A DNA stretch of 64,000 nucleotides from Roseomonas aeriglobus. Its GTDB lineage: Bacteria; Pseudomonadota; Alphaproteobacteria; Sphingomonadales; Sphingomonadaceae. The notes under the pieces were generated by a model. The model made no database searches, was not told where the DNA came from, and saw nothing but the letters and a program-made list of their open reading frames with translations. The stretch covers positions 2,294,001-2,358,000 of the forward strand of contig JAFHKN010000002.1 of assembly GCA_016937575.1 (NCBI GenBank). Direction: 5' to 3'. This document shows, one piece after another, positions 44,632-53,892 of the stretch. The position numbers and the translations under genes were made by a program. The number at the start of each line of letters is the position of its first letter. Position 1 is the first letter of the stretch.

Positions 44632-45299
44632 AGGGGGTCTCCCAACAGGTCGGCGAGCCACGCGGTCAGATCCGCGGTCGCATGGTCGATGTACGGCGCG
44701 GCGTGCGCCTCGGGCTGGTGTTCGGATCCGTTGTCGATCCACAACGTCGTCATGCCGATCGCCTTGGCCGGCGCCAGATTGCGCGCCATGTCATCGGCGA
44801 ACAGCGCGGCGGCCGGGTCGAGGCGGTAGGCGTCGCACAGGCTCTGGTAGGCGATCGGCGCGGGCTTGGGCGCCAGCGCCATCGCATGGATGTCGTGCAC
44901 GCCTTCGAACGTCGACCCCAGCCCCAGGCGGCCAAGCACCTTTTCGGCATAGGGCCCGTCGCCGTTGGTGAAGACGATCTTGCGCCCCGGCAGCTTCGCG
45001 ATCAGCGCGGCGAGCGGCGCGTTTTCCTCCAGCACGTCCATTTCGACGTCGTGGACATAGGCCAGGAACTCGTGCGGATCGACGCCGTGCTCGGCCATCA
45101 GCCCGGCGAGCGTCGTGCCGTGGCTAAGAAACCAACCACGCCGGAGCGCCGATGCCTCCGCCTCGGGCAGGCCCAGCTTCTCGGCGATATACCCCGTCAT
45201 CCGCGCCTCGATCGGCGCGAACAGGTTGCAGGACGCCGGGTAGAGCGTGTTGTCCATGTCGAAGACCCAGGCTTCGATGTGGGCGAGATCGGCGCGCAT
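44628..45299 (-). CDS. Pyrimidine 5'-nucleotidase (HAD superfamily)
   Basis: 223 residues. HAD motif I is FDMDNT (nucleophile D14, acid D16), motif II is [19 protein letters not shown], the lysine is in [15 protein letters not shown] and the acidic motif IV is [16 protein letters not shown]. The cap insertion (about 20-95) resembles the Sdt1/PyrP group of pyrimidine 5'-nucleotidases, which dephosphorylate UMP/CMP-type nucleotides. Substrate preference is inferred. Starts at ATG 45299; the stop overlaps dapD. Confidence 0.88.
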   Translation of the reverse strand: MRADLAHIEAWVFDMDNTLYPASCNLFAPIEARMTGYIAEKLGLPEAEASALRRGWFLSHGTTLAGLMAEHGVDPHEFLAYVHDVEMDVLEENAPLAALIAKLPGRKIVFTNGDGPYAEKVLGRLGLGSTFEGVHDIHAMALAPKPAPIAYQSLCDAYRLDPAAALFADDMARNLAPAKAIGMTTLWIDNGSEHQPEAHAAPYIDHATADLTAWLADLLGDPL

Positions 45300-45326
45300 G
45301 GGCGGCCGCTTAGGGCAAGGCTGCCG

Positions 45327-45505
45327 GAAGAAGAAGAGAGATTGTTCAGAGAAGACGCGAAGGCACGAAGAGCCCTCGCCCGCTGCCCCGTCTCGCGACA
45401 GCGACACCTTCGCCTGATCGGTCTGGGAAGAAGGCCGCATTCGCGGCGAGCACTGAACGCCTTAGCGCCTTCGCGCCTTCTCGGAACAAAACTTCTTCTT
45501 CTCTT
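45327..45505. repeat. Imperfect long inverted repeat in the nucleotidase upstream region
   Basis: The left arm (about 45327-45372, beginning GAAGAAGAAGAG) and the complement of the right arm (about 45458-45505) agree at about 34 of 44 bases, sharing GAAGAAGAAG, GAGAAG and CGCGAAGGC blocks. About 85 bases separate the arms. The 240-bp gap between divergent genes has no other feature. Confidence 0.5.
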
Positions 45506-45539
45506 ACCGAGCCTTGCCCCCGCCCCCACATGGGCGGTC

Positions 45540-46520
45540 ATGATACCGTACAGTTTCCTCGACCTCGTCCCGATCCTCGAAGGCGGCACCGCGGGCCAGG
45601 CGCTCGCCCACGCCGCCAAGCTCGCAGCGCATGCGGAAGCGCAAGGCTTCACCCGCTATTGGGTCGCCGAGCATCATGGCATGCCGGGGATCGCGAGTGC
45701 CGCGACGGCGGTCGTCATCGGTCACTTGGCGGCCGCGACGAAGACCATCCGCGTCGGCGCGGGCGGGATCATGCTGCCCAACCACGCGCCGATGGTGATC
45801 GCCGAACAGTTCGGCACGCTCGACGCGCTCTATCCCGGACGGATCGACCTGGGTCTCGGCCGAGCGCCGGGCAGCGACGGGCGCGTGGCGCGAGCGCTCC
45901 GGCGGACGCTCGACAGCGATCCCAACGCCTTCCCGCGCGATGTCGTCGAGTTGCAGAGCCTGTTCGCCGATGACGGCGCGACCGGCATCCATGCGACTCC
46001 CGGCGGCGGGGCGGACGTAAAGCTGTGGATCCTGGGATCGAGCACCTTCGGCGCCCAACTCGCGGCGATGCTGGGGCTGCCGTACAGCTTCGCCTCGCAC
46101 TTCGCGCCGGATTCGCTCGATGCCGCCGCCGCGATCTATCGGCGGGACTTTGCCGGCGCGGGCAAGCCGCACTTCATGCCCGCGTTCAACGTGATCGCCG
46201 CGGATACCGACGAAGAGGCCCAACTGCTCGCCACGTCGCAGCAACAGGCGTTCGTCGCGATCCGCACCACCGGCACCGGCATTCAGCTGCCCCCGCCGGT
46301 CCCCGGCTATCGCGAGAGCCTGCCCCCACAGGCCGCCGCGATGCTCGACCATGTGCTGTCGTGCACGGCGATCGGATCGGCGGACACGGTAGCGAAGGGC
46401 TTGCGCGCGTTCATCGACCGCACCGGCGCGGACGAGATCATGCTGACGAGTTCGATCTACGACCAGGCCGCGCGGAAGCGGAGCTTGTCGATCGCGGCCG
46501 AGGTCATGCGGTCGCTGTAA
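45540..46520 (+). CDS. LLM-class (luciferase-like) flavin-dependent oxidoreductase
   Basis: 326 residues. [21 protein letters not shown] at the N-terminus, [54 protein letters not shown] and the [14 protein letters not shown] motif are characteristic of the F420/FMN-dependent bacterial luciferase-like monooxygenase family (MsnO8-like branch). These proteins use FMNH2 or F420; since sphingomonads mostly lack F420, FMN is more likely. The substrate is unknown. Its stop adjoins a repeat element that fills the gap to the kinase gene. Confidence 0.9.
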   Translation: MIPYSFLDLVPILEGGTAGQALAHAAKLAAHAEAQGFTRYWVAEHHGMPGIASAATAVVIGHLAAATKTIRVGAGGIMLPNHAPMVIAEQFGTLDALYPGRIDLGLGRAPGSDGRVARALRRTLDSDPNAFPRDVVELQSLFADDGATGIHATPGGGADVKLWILGSSTFGAQLAAMLGLPYSFASHFAPDSLDAAAAIYRRDFAGAGKPHFMPAFNVIAADTDEEAQLLATSQQQAFVAIRTTGTGIQLPPPVPGYRESLPPQAAAMLDHVLSCTAIGSADTVAKGLRAFIDRTGADEIMLTSSIYDQAARKRSLSIAAEVMRSL

Positions 46521-46646
46521 TCCTCCCCGCTTGCGGGGAGGGGACCAGCCGTAGGCTGGTGGAGGGGGTGGGCCGCAGAGGGTGTCGCTCGTGGAGAACC
46601 CCCTCCACCACCGCTTCGCGGCGGTCTCCCCCCGTACCGGGGAGGA
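46521..46646. repeat. Palindromic repeat, family B, copy 1
   Basis: TCCTCCCCGCTTGCGGGGAGG at the left end is a hairpin, a complementary hairpin CCCCGTACCGGGGAGGA closes the right end, and GGTGGAGGGGGT and CCCCCTCCACCA pair across the middle. It fills the whole gap between the convergent LLM and kinase genes, so it may terminate both. A second copy lies at 62261-62386. Confidence 0.8.
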
Positions 46647-46648
46647 TT

Positions 46649-48016
46649 CTACGCTGCCGGTAACCTGAGCCGCACCAGCAGCCCGCCCAGATCGTCGCTT
46701 TCCTCCAGGCTCGCCGTGCCTTCGTAGATTTCCGCGACGTCGCGCACGATCGCGAGGCCGAGCCCCGTCCCCGGCTTGCCCGAATCCAGCCGCACGCCGC
46801 GGTCGAAGATGCGGATGCGGTCGGCCTCGGGGATGCCCATCCCGTCGTCCTCGACCAGAATCTCGACGAAACCGGCGTTCGCCCGCGCCGTCACGAACAC
46901 GCTGCCACCGCCATATTTCGCGGCGTTCTCGACTAGGTTGCCGAGGATTTCGTCGAGGTCCTGCCGCTCGATCCGCGCGATCAGGTCCTTTTGCCCGTCC
47001 ACGTCGATGCGGACGTTGGGATAGAGGCGCGCGACCGCACGCTCGACTGCCTCGACGGAGGGCCAGACGTCCGCGCGGCTGTGCGCGGAGCCGCGCCGCC
47101 CGACCGCACGCGCACGCGCGAGGTGATGGTCGACCTGGCGCCGCATCGTCCGCGCCTCGCGGATCACGGTTTCGGCAAGGTCGCTCTGCCCCGCGGCGGC
47201 GGCATTCATGATGACGGTCAGCGGGGTCTTCAGCGCATGTGCGAGATTGCCGGCATGCCGCCGCGCCTCCTCTGCCTGGCGGTCGTTGTGTGCGACCAGT
47301 GCGTTCAACTCCTCGACCATCGGCGCGATTTCCATCGGCATGTCGCCCTCGACCCGCGTCGACTTGCCTTCGCGCAACCGCTGGATCTCGAGGCGGAGCT
47401 TGCGCAAGGGAAGCAGCCCCCAGATCGTCTGGAGCGCGACCATTACGATCAGCCCGGCGCCCAGCAGCAGGAAGCTGCGGACCAGCACGCGGCGCAGTGC
47501 CGAAATCTGTTCGTCGAGCGCATCGCGGTTCTGCGCGATCTGGAACCGCCAGCGCACCGGCGATCCCGGCACCGTCGAATCGATCTCCGCGACCCGCAAC
47601 GTCTCGTCAGGGAACTGCGTCGAATTATAGATGTGGACGTTGCGATCGTTGTGCTTCTCGGTGGTCGCCAGCCGCCGGTCCCACAGCGAGCGTGACGGGA
47701 AAGGCGCGAAGTCGCCGCCGCTGATCTGCCAGTAGAGACCCGAATTGGGCTCCAGGAAGCGCTGATCGGCGAGCTGCCGGTTGAAGACCAGTTCGCCCTC
47801 CGAATCGATCTCGGCCGATGCAAGCATCGTGTTGAGCAGAAATTCGAGCTGATTGTCGAAATTGCTGCTGATCGCCGATGTGAGCACACGGTCGAGCGCA
47901 TAACCGCCGCCGGCGAGGAGCACGAGGATCCACGCCGCCGCGATCGCGATCATCCGGCGCGAGATCGAGCCCGTGACGCGGACGTAGGGGCGTGGGGGGT
48001 CGGTAGAAACTGTCAT
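46649..48016 (-). CDS. Sensor histidine kinase (EnvZ/PhoQ type)
   Basis: 455 residues. A membrane segment (about 18-38, MIAIAAAWILVLLAGGGYAL), a periplasmic domain of about 130 residues and a second segment (about 178-200) precede HAMP and kinase domains. The phosphorylated H260 sits in AHALKTPLTVIM; the N box is ILGNLVENAAKYG, and DDGMGIP and GTGLGLAIV are G boxes. It partners with the response regulator encoded upstream, 178 bp away, and with the PepSY gene before that, so it probably senses envelope or cation stress. Its ribosome binding site comes from a palindromic repeat. Confidence 0.93.
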   Translation of the reverse strand: MTVSTDPPRPYVRVTGSISRRMIAIAAAWILVLLAGGGYALDRVLTSAISSNFDNQLEFLLNTMLASAEIDSEGELVFNRQLADQRFLEPNSGLYWQISGGDFAPFPSRSLWDRRLATTEKHNDRNVHIYNSTQFPDETLRVAEIDSTVPGSPVRWRFQIAQNRDALDEQISALRRVLVRSFLLLGAGLIVMVALQTIWGLLPLRKLRLEIQRLREGKSTRVEGDMPMEIAPMVEELNALVAHNDRQAEEARRHAGNLAHALKTPLTVIMNAAAAGQSDLAETVIREARTMRRQVDHHLARARAVGRRGSAHSRADVWPSVEAVERAVARLYPNVRIDVDGQKDLIARIERQDLDEILGNLVENAAKYGGGSVFVTARANAGFVEILVEDDGMGIPEADRIRIFDRGVRLDSGKPGTGLGLAIVRDVAEIYEGTASLEESDDLGGLLVRLRLPAA

Positions 48017-48018
48017 AG

Positions 48019-48192
48019 CCCTCTCCCCTTGAGGGGAGTGACGGGTAAACAGCGCCCCGCGCTGTTTTGGCCATGCTGGGAGCATGGCCGACCCGACACT
48101 GGTGGGGAGAGGGGCCGGGCCAAGGGCGATAGTCTCGGTGAGAAACCTTTCCCTCTCCCAACCCTCTCCCCAGAGGGGGAGAGGGCTTTAAT
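48019..48192 (-). repeat. Palindromic repeat, family C, between response regulator and kinase
   Basis: Contains three hairpins: CCCTCTCCCC/GGGGAGAGGG with an AGAG loop at 48162-48185 just downstream of the regulator stop, GGCCATGCT/AGCATGGCC at 48069-48089, and CTCCCC/GGGGAG next to the kinase start. It may attenuate read-through and shape kinase translation. One copy only in this window. Confidence 0.65.
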
Positions 48193-48194
48193 GG

Positions 48195-48875
48195 TCACTC
48201 GCTCGGCCGGCGCTCGTCGGGTTCGTCCAGGCTGTAACCGAGCCCGCGGATGGTCGTGATGACGTCCTGACCCAGCTTCTTGCGGATGCGCGTCACGAAC
48301 ACTTCGATCGTGTTCGAATCGCGGTCGAAATCCTGGTCGTAGATATGTTCGATCAGCTCGGTGCGGCTGACGACCTTGCCCTTGTGGTGCAGCAGATAGC
48401 TGAGCAGCTTATATTCCTGCGCGGTCAGCTTCACCGGCTCGCCAGCCTTGGTCACCTTGCCCGAACGGGTGTCCAGGCGGATGTCGCCCGCGGTCAGCTC
48501 TGCCGAGGCGTTGCCCGACGCGCGGCGGATCAGCGCACGCAGGCGGGCGATCAACTCCTCCGTCTGGAACGGCTTGGCGACATAATCGTCGGCGCCCGCG
48601 TCGAGCCCGGCAACCTTGTCCGACCAGCTGTCGCGTGCGGTCAGCACCAGCACGGGAGCGGTGCGGCCTTCCTTGCGCCAGCGGTCGAGCACGGTCAGTC
48701 CATCGACTTCGGGCAGGCCCAGGTCGAGGATGATCGCGTCATATTGCTCGGTCGAACCGAGGAAATGCCCCTCTTCACCATCCGTCGCCAGATCGACGGC
48801 ATAGCCCGCACCTTCCAGCGTATTGCGGAGCTGTTGGCCGAGATTGGGTTCGTCCTCGACGATCAGAACGCGCAT
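48195..48875 (-). CDS. OmpR/PhoP-family response regulator
   Basis: 226 residues. The receiver domain has the acidic pocket (VEDEPNLG), the phosphorylation site D51 in ILDLGLPEVDG and the conserved switch Lys region YVAKPFQTEELIARL. The winged-helix effector domain follows (about 130-225) with LTAQEYKLLSYLLHHKG, a PhoP/QseB/PmrA-like signature. A TTG one codon before the chosen ATG is not needed. It lies 42 bp after the PepSY gene and 178 bp before the kinase. Confidence 0.95.
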   Translation of the reverse strand: MRVLIVEDEPNLGQQLRNTLEGAGYAVDLATDGEEGHFLGSTEQYDAIILDLGLPEVDGLTVLDRWRKEGRTAPVLVLTARDSWSDKVAGLDAGADDYVAKPFQTEELIARLRALIRRASGNASAELTAGDIRLDTRSGKVTKAGEPVKLTAQEYKLLSYLLHHKGKVVSRTELIEHIYDQDFDRDSNTIEVFVTRIRKKLGQDVITTIRGLGYSLDEPDERRPSE

Positions 48876-48917
48876 CAATGTCTCCCCTGTTCGGTGGCGC
48901 CAATTCGGTGCCGGGCG

Positions 48918-49223
48918 TCAGCGGCTTCGACCGATGATGTTGCCCGACCGACCGTCGACCATCACCCAGATCATCGACCCATCGCGCAGGAACTTCAGCG
49001 TGTAAACCGCGGTTCCCGAATCGAAGTCGACGCCGAGATATTTGGCCCCCTGCATCGACGGGATCACCCGGCGCTGAATCTCGCTGAGCGGCAGGATGCG
49101 CCCTTCGCGGCGGGCGGCCAGCACCGCCTCCTGCTCGCGCGTCTGCGACGGCGGCTCGGGCGCGGCTGTGGTCAAGGCCAGGCCGGTCAGGGCGGTCAGG
49201 AACATGCTCATGGACGGCGGCAT
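48918..49223 (-). CDS. Small PepSY-domain protein, exported
   Basis: 101 residues with an N-terminal hydrophobic stretch (MFLTALTGLALTTA) and a PepSY-like C-terminal half: GRILPLSEIQRRVI, YLGVDFDSGTAVYTLKFLR and WVMVDGRSGNIIG. PepSY proteins bind peptides or inhibit proteases, and small ones are often encoded beside two-component systems in sphingomonads and pseudomonads, where they modulate sensor signalling. In-frame ATGs lie at 49223, 49211 and 49205, none with a clear ribosome binding site; the first is chosen. Same strand as the regulator and kinase. Confidence 0.8.
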   Translation of the reverse strand: MPPSMSMFLTALTGLALTTAAPEPPSQTREQEAVLAARREGRILPLSEIQRRVIPSMQGAKYLGVDFDSGTAVYTLKFLRDGSMIWVMVDGRSGNIIGRSR

Positions 49224-49462
49224 AGGTGCATCGCTTTGAACGGACTGTGAATGGTCGTGGCAGCGCAGTGTCAGGAAAGGCGCGGGGTGTGATGATTGGG
49301 CCACAGTTTCGGGTGTGGTGGCGCCGGGGCAAAGCCGCCCTTCGACTGCCTGCAAGGCAGGCGCTCAGGACAGGCTTTGTCGGTCGTCGCTCGTAGCGAC
49401 GCCGGCCGAGGCTGCGCTTGAGCCTCGATTTAGCTGCGCTAACTCGCTAGGCCGCGCGGCAT

Positions 49463-51256
49463 ATGGCCTCTGCCCCCATCCTCTCCTACGAAAAGCTCGG
49501 CCTCGTCCAGGGCTCTGGCTGGCTCTTCCGCGACCTCGACCTGTTCATCGGCCAACGCGACCGGCTGGCGCTCATCGGCCGCAATGGCGCGGGCAAGACG
49601 ACGCTGTTGAAACTGATCGCCGGCACGATCGATTCCGACGAAGGCCGCCGCACGATCGTGCCCGGCACGAAGGTTATCCTGCTCGAACAGGACCCCAAGG
49701 TCGACGGCTCCGCGACGCTGCGCGACTTCACGCTGTCGGGCGACGATGCGCCCGAGCGTCACGAGGTCGAGGCGATCGCCGACCAGCTGGGCATCGACCT
49801 GAACCGCGAGGCGGCGACGGCGAGCGGCGGCGAGCGGCGGCGGGCGGCGATCGCGCGGGCGCTGGCGATGGACCCCGACGTGCTGCTGCTCGACGAACCG
49901 ACCAACCACCTCGACATCCATGCGATCGAGTGGCTGGAGGATTGGCTGTCACGTTTCCGCGGCGCGTTCGTCGCGATCAGCCACGACCGCGCGTTCCTGA
50001 CCAACCTGACCAAGTCGACTTTGTGGCTCGACCGCGGCAAGATCCGCCGCGCCGAAGTCGGCTTCGGAGGGTTCGAGGCCTGGACCGAGACGGTCTATGC
50101 CGAGGAGGAACGCAACGCCGCGCGGCTCGATGCGAAGCTGAAGATCGAGGAACATTGGCTGCAGCGCGGCGTCACCGGGCGGCGGCGGCGCAACCAGGGG
50201 CGGCTCGCGAAACTCAAGGAAATGCGCGCCGAACGCGCCGCGATGCAGGGGCCGCAAGGCGCCGCCGCCCTGTCGGTCGCCGCGGACGACAGCAAGACCA
50301 AGGTCGTCATCGATGTTAAGGGCGTGACGAAGCGGTTCGGCGCCGGAAACGAACAACGCACGGTCATCAAGGACCTGAACCTGCGTGTCACGCGTGGCGA
50401 CCGGCTGGGCATCGTCGGCGCGAACGGCGCAGGCAAGACCACCCTGCTTCGCCTGTTGACCGGCGAACTGGCGCCCGACGAGGGCACAATCCGGCTTGCC
50501 AAGACGCTGGACGGCATCGTCATCGACCAGCAGCGCAAGCTGATGGCGCCCGACAAGACCGTGCGCGACGTGCTGACCCAGGGCGGCGAGTGGATCGAGG
50601 TCCAGGGCAGCAAGAAGCATGTCGCGGGCTACCTCAAGGAGTTCCTGTTCGACCCCTCGCTGGTCGATGCCAAGATCGGCACGCTGTCGGGCGGCGAGCG
50701 GTCGCGTCTGCTGCTGGCGCGTGAGTTCGCGCGGCCGTCGAACCTGCTGGTGCTCGACGAACCGACCAACGATCTCGACCTCGAGACGCTCGATCTGTTG
50801 CAAGAAGTCATCGCGGACTATGCGGGCACGGTGCTGATCGTCAGCCACGACCGCGACTTCCTCGACCGGACGGTGACGGTGACGCTGGGCCTCGACGGGT
50901 CGGGTACGGTCGACGTGGTCGCGGGCGGCTATGCCGATTGGGAGGCCAAGCGGAAGCCGAAAATCGCCGCCAGGGCACCGGTGAAGGCGGCGCCGGTCGC
51001 CGAGGCGCCCAAGCCGAAGGCGGCGAAACTCTCGTACAAGGACCAGCGCGACTACGACCTGTTGCCCAAGCGGATCGACGAGCTGGATGCCGCGATTGCG
51101 CGCGACGAAGCGGCGCTGGCCGACGCGACCCTGTTCATGCGCGATCCGAAGAAATTCGACGCCCTGATGGCTTCGGTCGCCAAGGCGCGCGACGAGAAGG
51201 ACATGGCCGAGATGCGGTGGCTCGAGCTGGCGGAAATGGCCGAGGGGTTGGGATAG
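49463..51256 (+). CDS. ABC-F family ATPase (Uup-like)
   Basis: 597 residues with two ABC ATPase domains joined by a linker and no membrane segments. Walker A motifs: GRNGAGKTTLLKL (first) and GANGAGKTTLLRL (second). Signatures: SGGERRRAAIARALAMD and SGGERSRLLLAREFA, each followed by DEPTNHLD or DEPTNDLD. A C-terminal helical region (about 530-597) rich in Asp/Lys/Leu is like the Uup DNA-binding tail. ABC-F proteins act on ribosomes or nucleic acids rather than as transporters; Uup limits illegitimate recombination in E. coli. Assigned as Uup-like from the C-terminal extension. Confidence 0.92.
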   Translation: MASAPILSYEKLGLVQGSGWLFRDLDLFIGQRDRLALIGRNGAGKTTLLKLIAGTIDSDEGRRTIVPGTKVILLEQDPKVDGSATLRDFTLSGDDAPERHEVEAIADQLGIDLNREAATASGGERRRAAIARALAMDPDVLLLDEPTNHLDIHAIEWLEDWLSRFRGAFVAISHDRAFLTNLTKSTLWLDRGKIRRAEVGFGGFEAWTETVYAEEERNAARLDAKLKIEEHWLQRGVTGRRRRNQGRLAKLKEMRAERAAMQGPQGAAALSVAADDSKTKVVIDVKGVTKRFGAGNEQRTVIKDLNLRVTRGDRLGIVGANGAGKTTLLRLLTGELAPDEGTIRLAKTLDGIVIDQQRKLMAPDKTVRDVLTQGGEWIEVQGSKKHVAGYLKEFLFDPSLVDAKIGTLSGGERSRLLLAREFARPSNLLVLDEPTNDLDLETLDLLQEVIADYAGTVLIVSHDRDFLDRTVTVTLGLDGSGTVDVVAGGYADWEAKRKPKIAARAPVKAAPVAEAPKPKAAKLSYKDQRDYDLLPKRIDELDAAIARDEAALADATLFMRDPKKFDALMASVAKARDEKDMAEMRWLELAEMAEGLG

Positions 51257-51456
51257 GGTCTCCGGGGGATGGGCTTCCGCAAGGCTCAGCCCCCTCAAGG
51301 GAGAGCCTGTGTCGGTATGATCCGATCGGTCAGGCCGATCCAATGCTATGTCAAGACCGTCGACCGCTTGTCGAACGCCAGCCGCAGGAGACACGCATTT
51401 GCCGGGGAGCCGCGGGACGCTTTCGCAGCGTGGCGATCGGCGGTAGCAGGGTCGCC

Positions 51457-52065
51457 ATGATTCAGATCGTCCCGCTCCTCCTGGCCGCCGTCGCAGCGGC
51501 GCCTGCCGACGCACAGGCCGTCCGCCCCTCGAAGGTCGCGTCGGAGACCTTCACCGGCTGCCGCTGGGGAAAGGTCACCGGGCGGAGCTATTCGATCTGG
51601 AGCTATGCGTGCGGCAAGGCCGATGGCGACCAGCGACTGGTGCCGGCCAACGATGTCGACGGCTTCGCCATCGTGCCGACCGCGCCCGCCCGCGACCGGC
51701 AGATCGTCCTGCGCACCTTTCGCCGCGCGCGGGGCGCCCCCGTCACCGCGATCCTGCCCGCGGTGCTGAAGGTCACCGGCCGTGCCAAGTCGTCGTGCCG
51801 TCTGGTCAAGCGTCGCAACTATGGCGACTGGGGCACCGTCTGGCTGCTCGAGCCGACCGGCGCGCAGAAGCGGGCGTATGACATCGCCAATGCGAAGGAA
51901 CCGCAGGAGAATCCGTGCGGAGCGCTCGGCATCGGGCCGGCGGGCGACCGGTTCTTCCGCGTGTTGCCGGCGGACCCGACGCGAATCATCTATGCGGACA
52001 TGGGCAGCGAAATCCAGATCTTCGACCTGAAAACGCTGCGCCTGACCTCTGCCAGGACGCGCTGA
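51457..52065 (+). CDS. Secreted protein of unknown function upstream of copA
   Basis: 202 residues with a signal peptide (MIQIVPLLLAAVAAAPADA) and cysteines in FTGCRWGKV, WSYACGKADG, KSSCRLVKRRN and ENPCGALGIG, arranged as if in two disulfides. No family is recognised. The stop is 6 bp before the copA start, so it may be co-transcribed with the copper genes, although it shows no metal-binding motif. Alternatively it is independent and merely neighbours them. The 200 bp before it hold no visible gene. Confidence 0.65.
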   Translation: MIQIVPLLLAAVAAAPADAQAVRPSKVASETFTGCRWGKVTGRSYSIWSYACGKADGDQRLVPANDVDGFAIVPTAPARDRQIVLRTFRRARGAPVTAILPAVLKVTGRAKSSCRLVKRRNYGDWGTVWLLEPTGAQKRAYDIANAKEPQENPCGALGIGPAGDRFFRVLPADPTRIIYADMGSEIQIFDLKTLRLTSARTR

Positions 52066-52071
52066 CGCACG

Positions 52072-53892
52072 ATGATCTCGACCGACCGCCGCGGAATGAT
52101 CCGCAACGCCCTGTCTCTGGGCGGGACCGCCGCGCTGGCGCCCTGGTTTCCCGCCTGGGCGCAGCCGGTATCCGCCGGCATCGTGCGCCCGCTGCCGAGC
52201 GTGTCGGGCGAGGACATTCACCTGCGCATCGCGCACCAGATGATGACGATCGACGGGCGCCGGTCCCACGCGATCGGCATCAACGGCACCGTGCCGGCAC
52301 CGCTGATCCGCCTGCGCGAGGGGCAGACGGTCCGCCTGCACGTCGAGAACACGCTCGACGAGGACAGCTCGATCCACTGGCACGGGCTGATCCTGCCGTT
52401 CCACATGGACGGCGTGCCGGGCGTCAGCTTTCCCGGCATCAAGCCACGGTCGGCCTTCACCTATGAATTTCCGGTCGTGCAGGCGGGCACCTATTGGTAC
52501 CACAGCCATTCCGGGCTGCAGGAACAGATGGGACATTATGGTCCGATCGTGATCGATTCCGCGGGCGAAGACCCCGTCCGCGCCGACCGCGAGCACGTCA
52601 TCCTGCTGTCCGACCACAGCCAGTTGCACCCGCACACGATCTTCCGGAAGCTCAAGCAGCAGGGCGGCTATTTCAACTATCAGAAGCAGACGCTGGCCAG
52701 CCTGCTCGCCGGCAAGGATCAGTCCGCGAAGGAACGGCGCGCGTGGGGCGCCATGCGCATGGACCCGACCGACGTCGCCGACGTGACGGGCAGCACCTAC
52801 ACCTACCTGGTCAACGGCCACGGCCCGCGCGACAATTGGACCGGGCTGTTCCGCCCGGGCGAGCGCGTGCGGCTGCGGCTGATCAACGCATCGGCGATGA
52901 CGACCTTCAACGTCCGCATTCCGGGCCTGAAGATGACCGTCGTCCAAGCCGATGGCCTGCCGGTGCGGCCGGTCGCGATCGACGAGATGCAGATCGCGGT
53001 GGCCGAGACCTACGACGTCATCGTCGAGCCGAGCGACGATCGCGCCTATACGATCGTCGGCGAAAGCGTCGACCGGTCGGGCATGGCGCGCGCCACGCTC
53101 GCCCCGCGCGAAGGCATGGCCGCCGAGGTCCCTCCCCTCCGTCGCCGGCCGCTCGCCGACATGAAGGACATGGGCATGGGCGCCATGGCGGGAATGGATC
53201 ATGCCGCGATGGGACATGGCGTATCGCCGGCGCCGGCCGCGGCCGCCTGCCCGCCCGAACACGCCGCGATGGGGCATTGCACCCCGCCCGCCAGCCAGCA
53301 CGCCGGCATGGGTCACGGGTCGGGGGGCATGAATCATTCGATGCGCGATTTCTCCGTCGCGCCGGAGGTCAGGAAGACCCCCACCGTGCAGACGATCGCC
53401 CCGATGCCGGTCGACCGCATGGGCGAGCCGGGCCAGGGGCTGGAGGATGTCGGCCATCGCGTGCTCGTCTACACGGACCTGATGGCGGTGACGCGCAACC
53501 CCGACGTCCGCGCGCCCGATCGTGCGCTGCGCATTCACCTGACCGGCAACATGGAACGCTATATGTGGGCGTTCGACGGGCAGAAGCTGAGCGAAGTGAC
53601 CAAGCCCATCCCTTTCCTGAAGGACGAACGGGTACGCGTGACTTTGGTCAACGACACCATGATGGGACACCCCATCCACCTGCACGGGCATTTCTTCGAA
53701 CTGGTGACCGGCAAGGGTGCGTACGCGCCGCGCAAGCACACCATCCAGGTCCAGCCAGGCGGGACCGCGACGTTCGACGTGACGACCGATGCGGTCGGCG
53801 ACTGGGCGTTCCACTGCCATATGCTCTATCACATGCACGGCGGCATGATGCAGGTCGTGTCGGTCCGGCCGCGCGCAGGCGACGCGGCGTGA
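52072..53892 (+). CDS. copA: CopA-type multicopper oxidase, Tat-exported
   Basis: 606 residues. A twin-arginine-type leader (STDRRGMIRNALSLGG) precedes three cupredoxin domains. Copper ligands are visible: HWHG at H102/H104, WYHSHSG at H144/H146, and near the C-terminus HPIHLHGHFFELV and WAFHCHMLYHMHG. Met/His-rich inserts at about residues 365-420 include CPPEHAAMGHC (393-403). CopA oxidises Cu(I) to Cu(II) in the periplasm and binds copper. The stop overlaps the copB start by 4 nt, so the genes are translationally coupled. Confidence 0.96.
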   Translation: MISTDRRGMIRNALSLGGTAALAPWFPAWAQPVSAGIVRPLPSVSGEDIHLRIAHQMMTIDGRRSHAIGINGTVPAPLIRLREGQTVRLHVENTLDEDSSIHWHGLILPFHMDGVPGVSFPGIKPRSAFTYEFPVVQAGTYWYHSHSGLQEQMGHYGPIVIDSAGEDPVRADREHVILLSDHSQLHPHTIFRKLKQQGGYFNYQKQTLASLLAGKDQSAKERRAWGAMRMDPTDVADVTGSTYTYLVNGHGPRDNWTGLFRPGERVRLRLINASAMTTFNVRIPGLKMTVVQADGLPVRPVAIDEMQIAVAETYDVIVEPSDDRAYTIVGESVDRSGMARATLAPREGMAAEVPPLRRRPLADMKDMGMGAMAGMDHAAMGHGVSPAPAAAACPPEHAAMGHCTPPASQHAGMGHGSGGMNHSMRDFSVAPEVRKTPTVQTIAPMPVDRMGEPGQGLEDVGHRVLVYTDLMAVTRNPDVRAPDRALRIHLTGNMERYMWAFDGQKLSEVTKPIPFLKDERVRVTLVNDTMMGHPIHLHGHFFELVTGKGAYAPRKHTIQVQPGGTATFDVTTDAVGDWAFHCHMLYHMHGGMMQVVSVRPRAGDAA

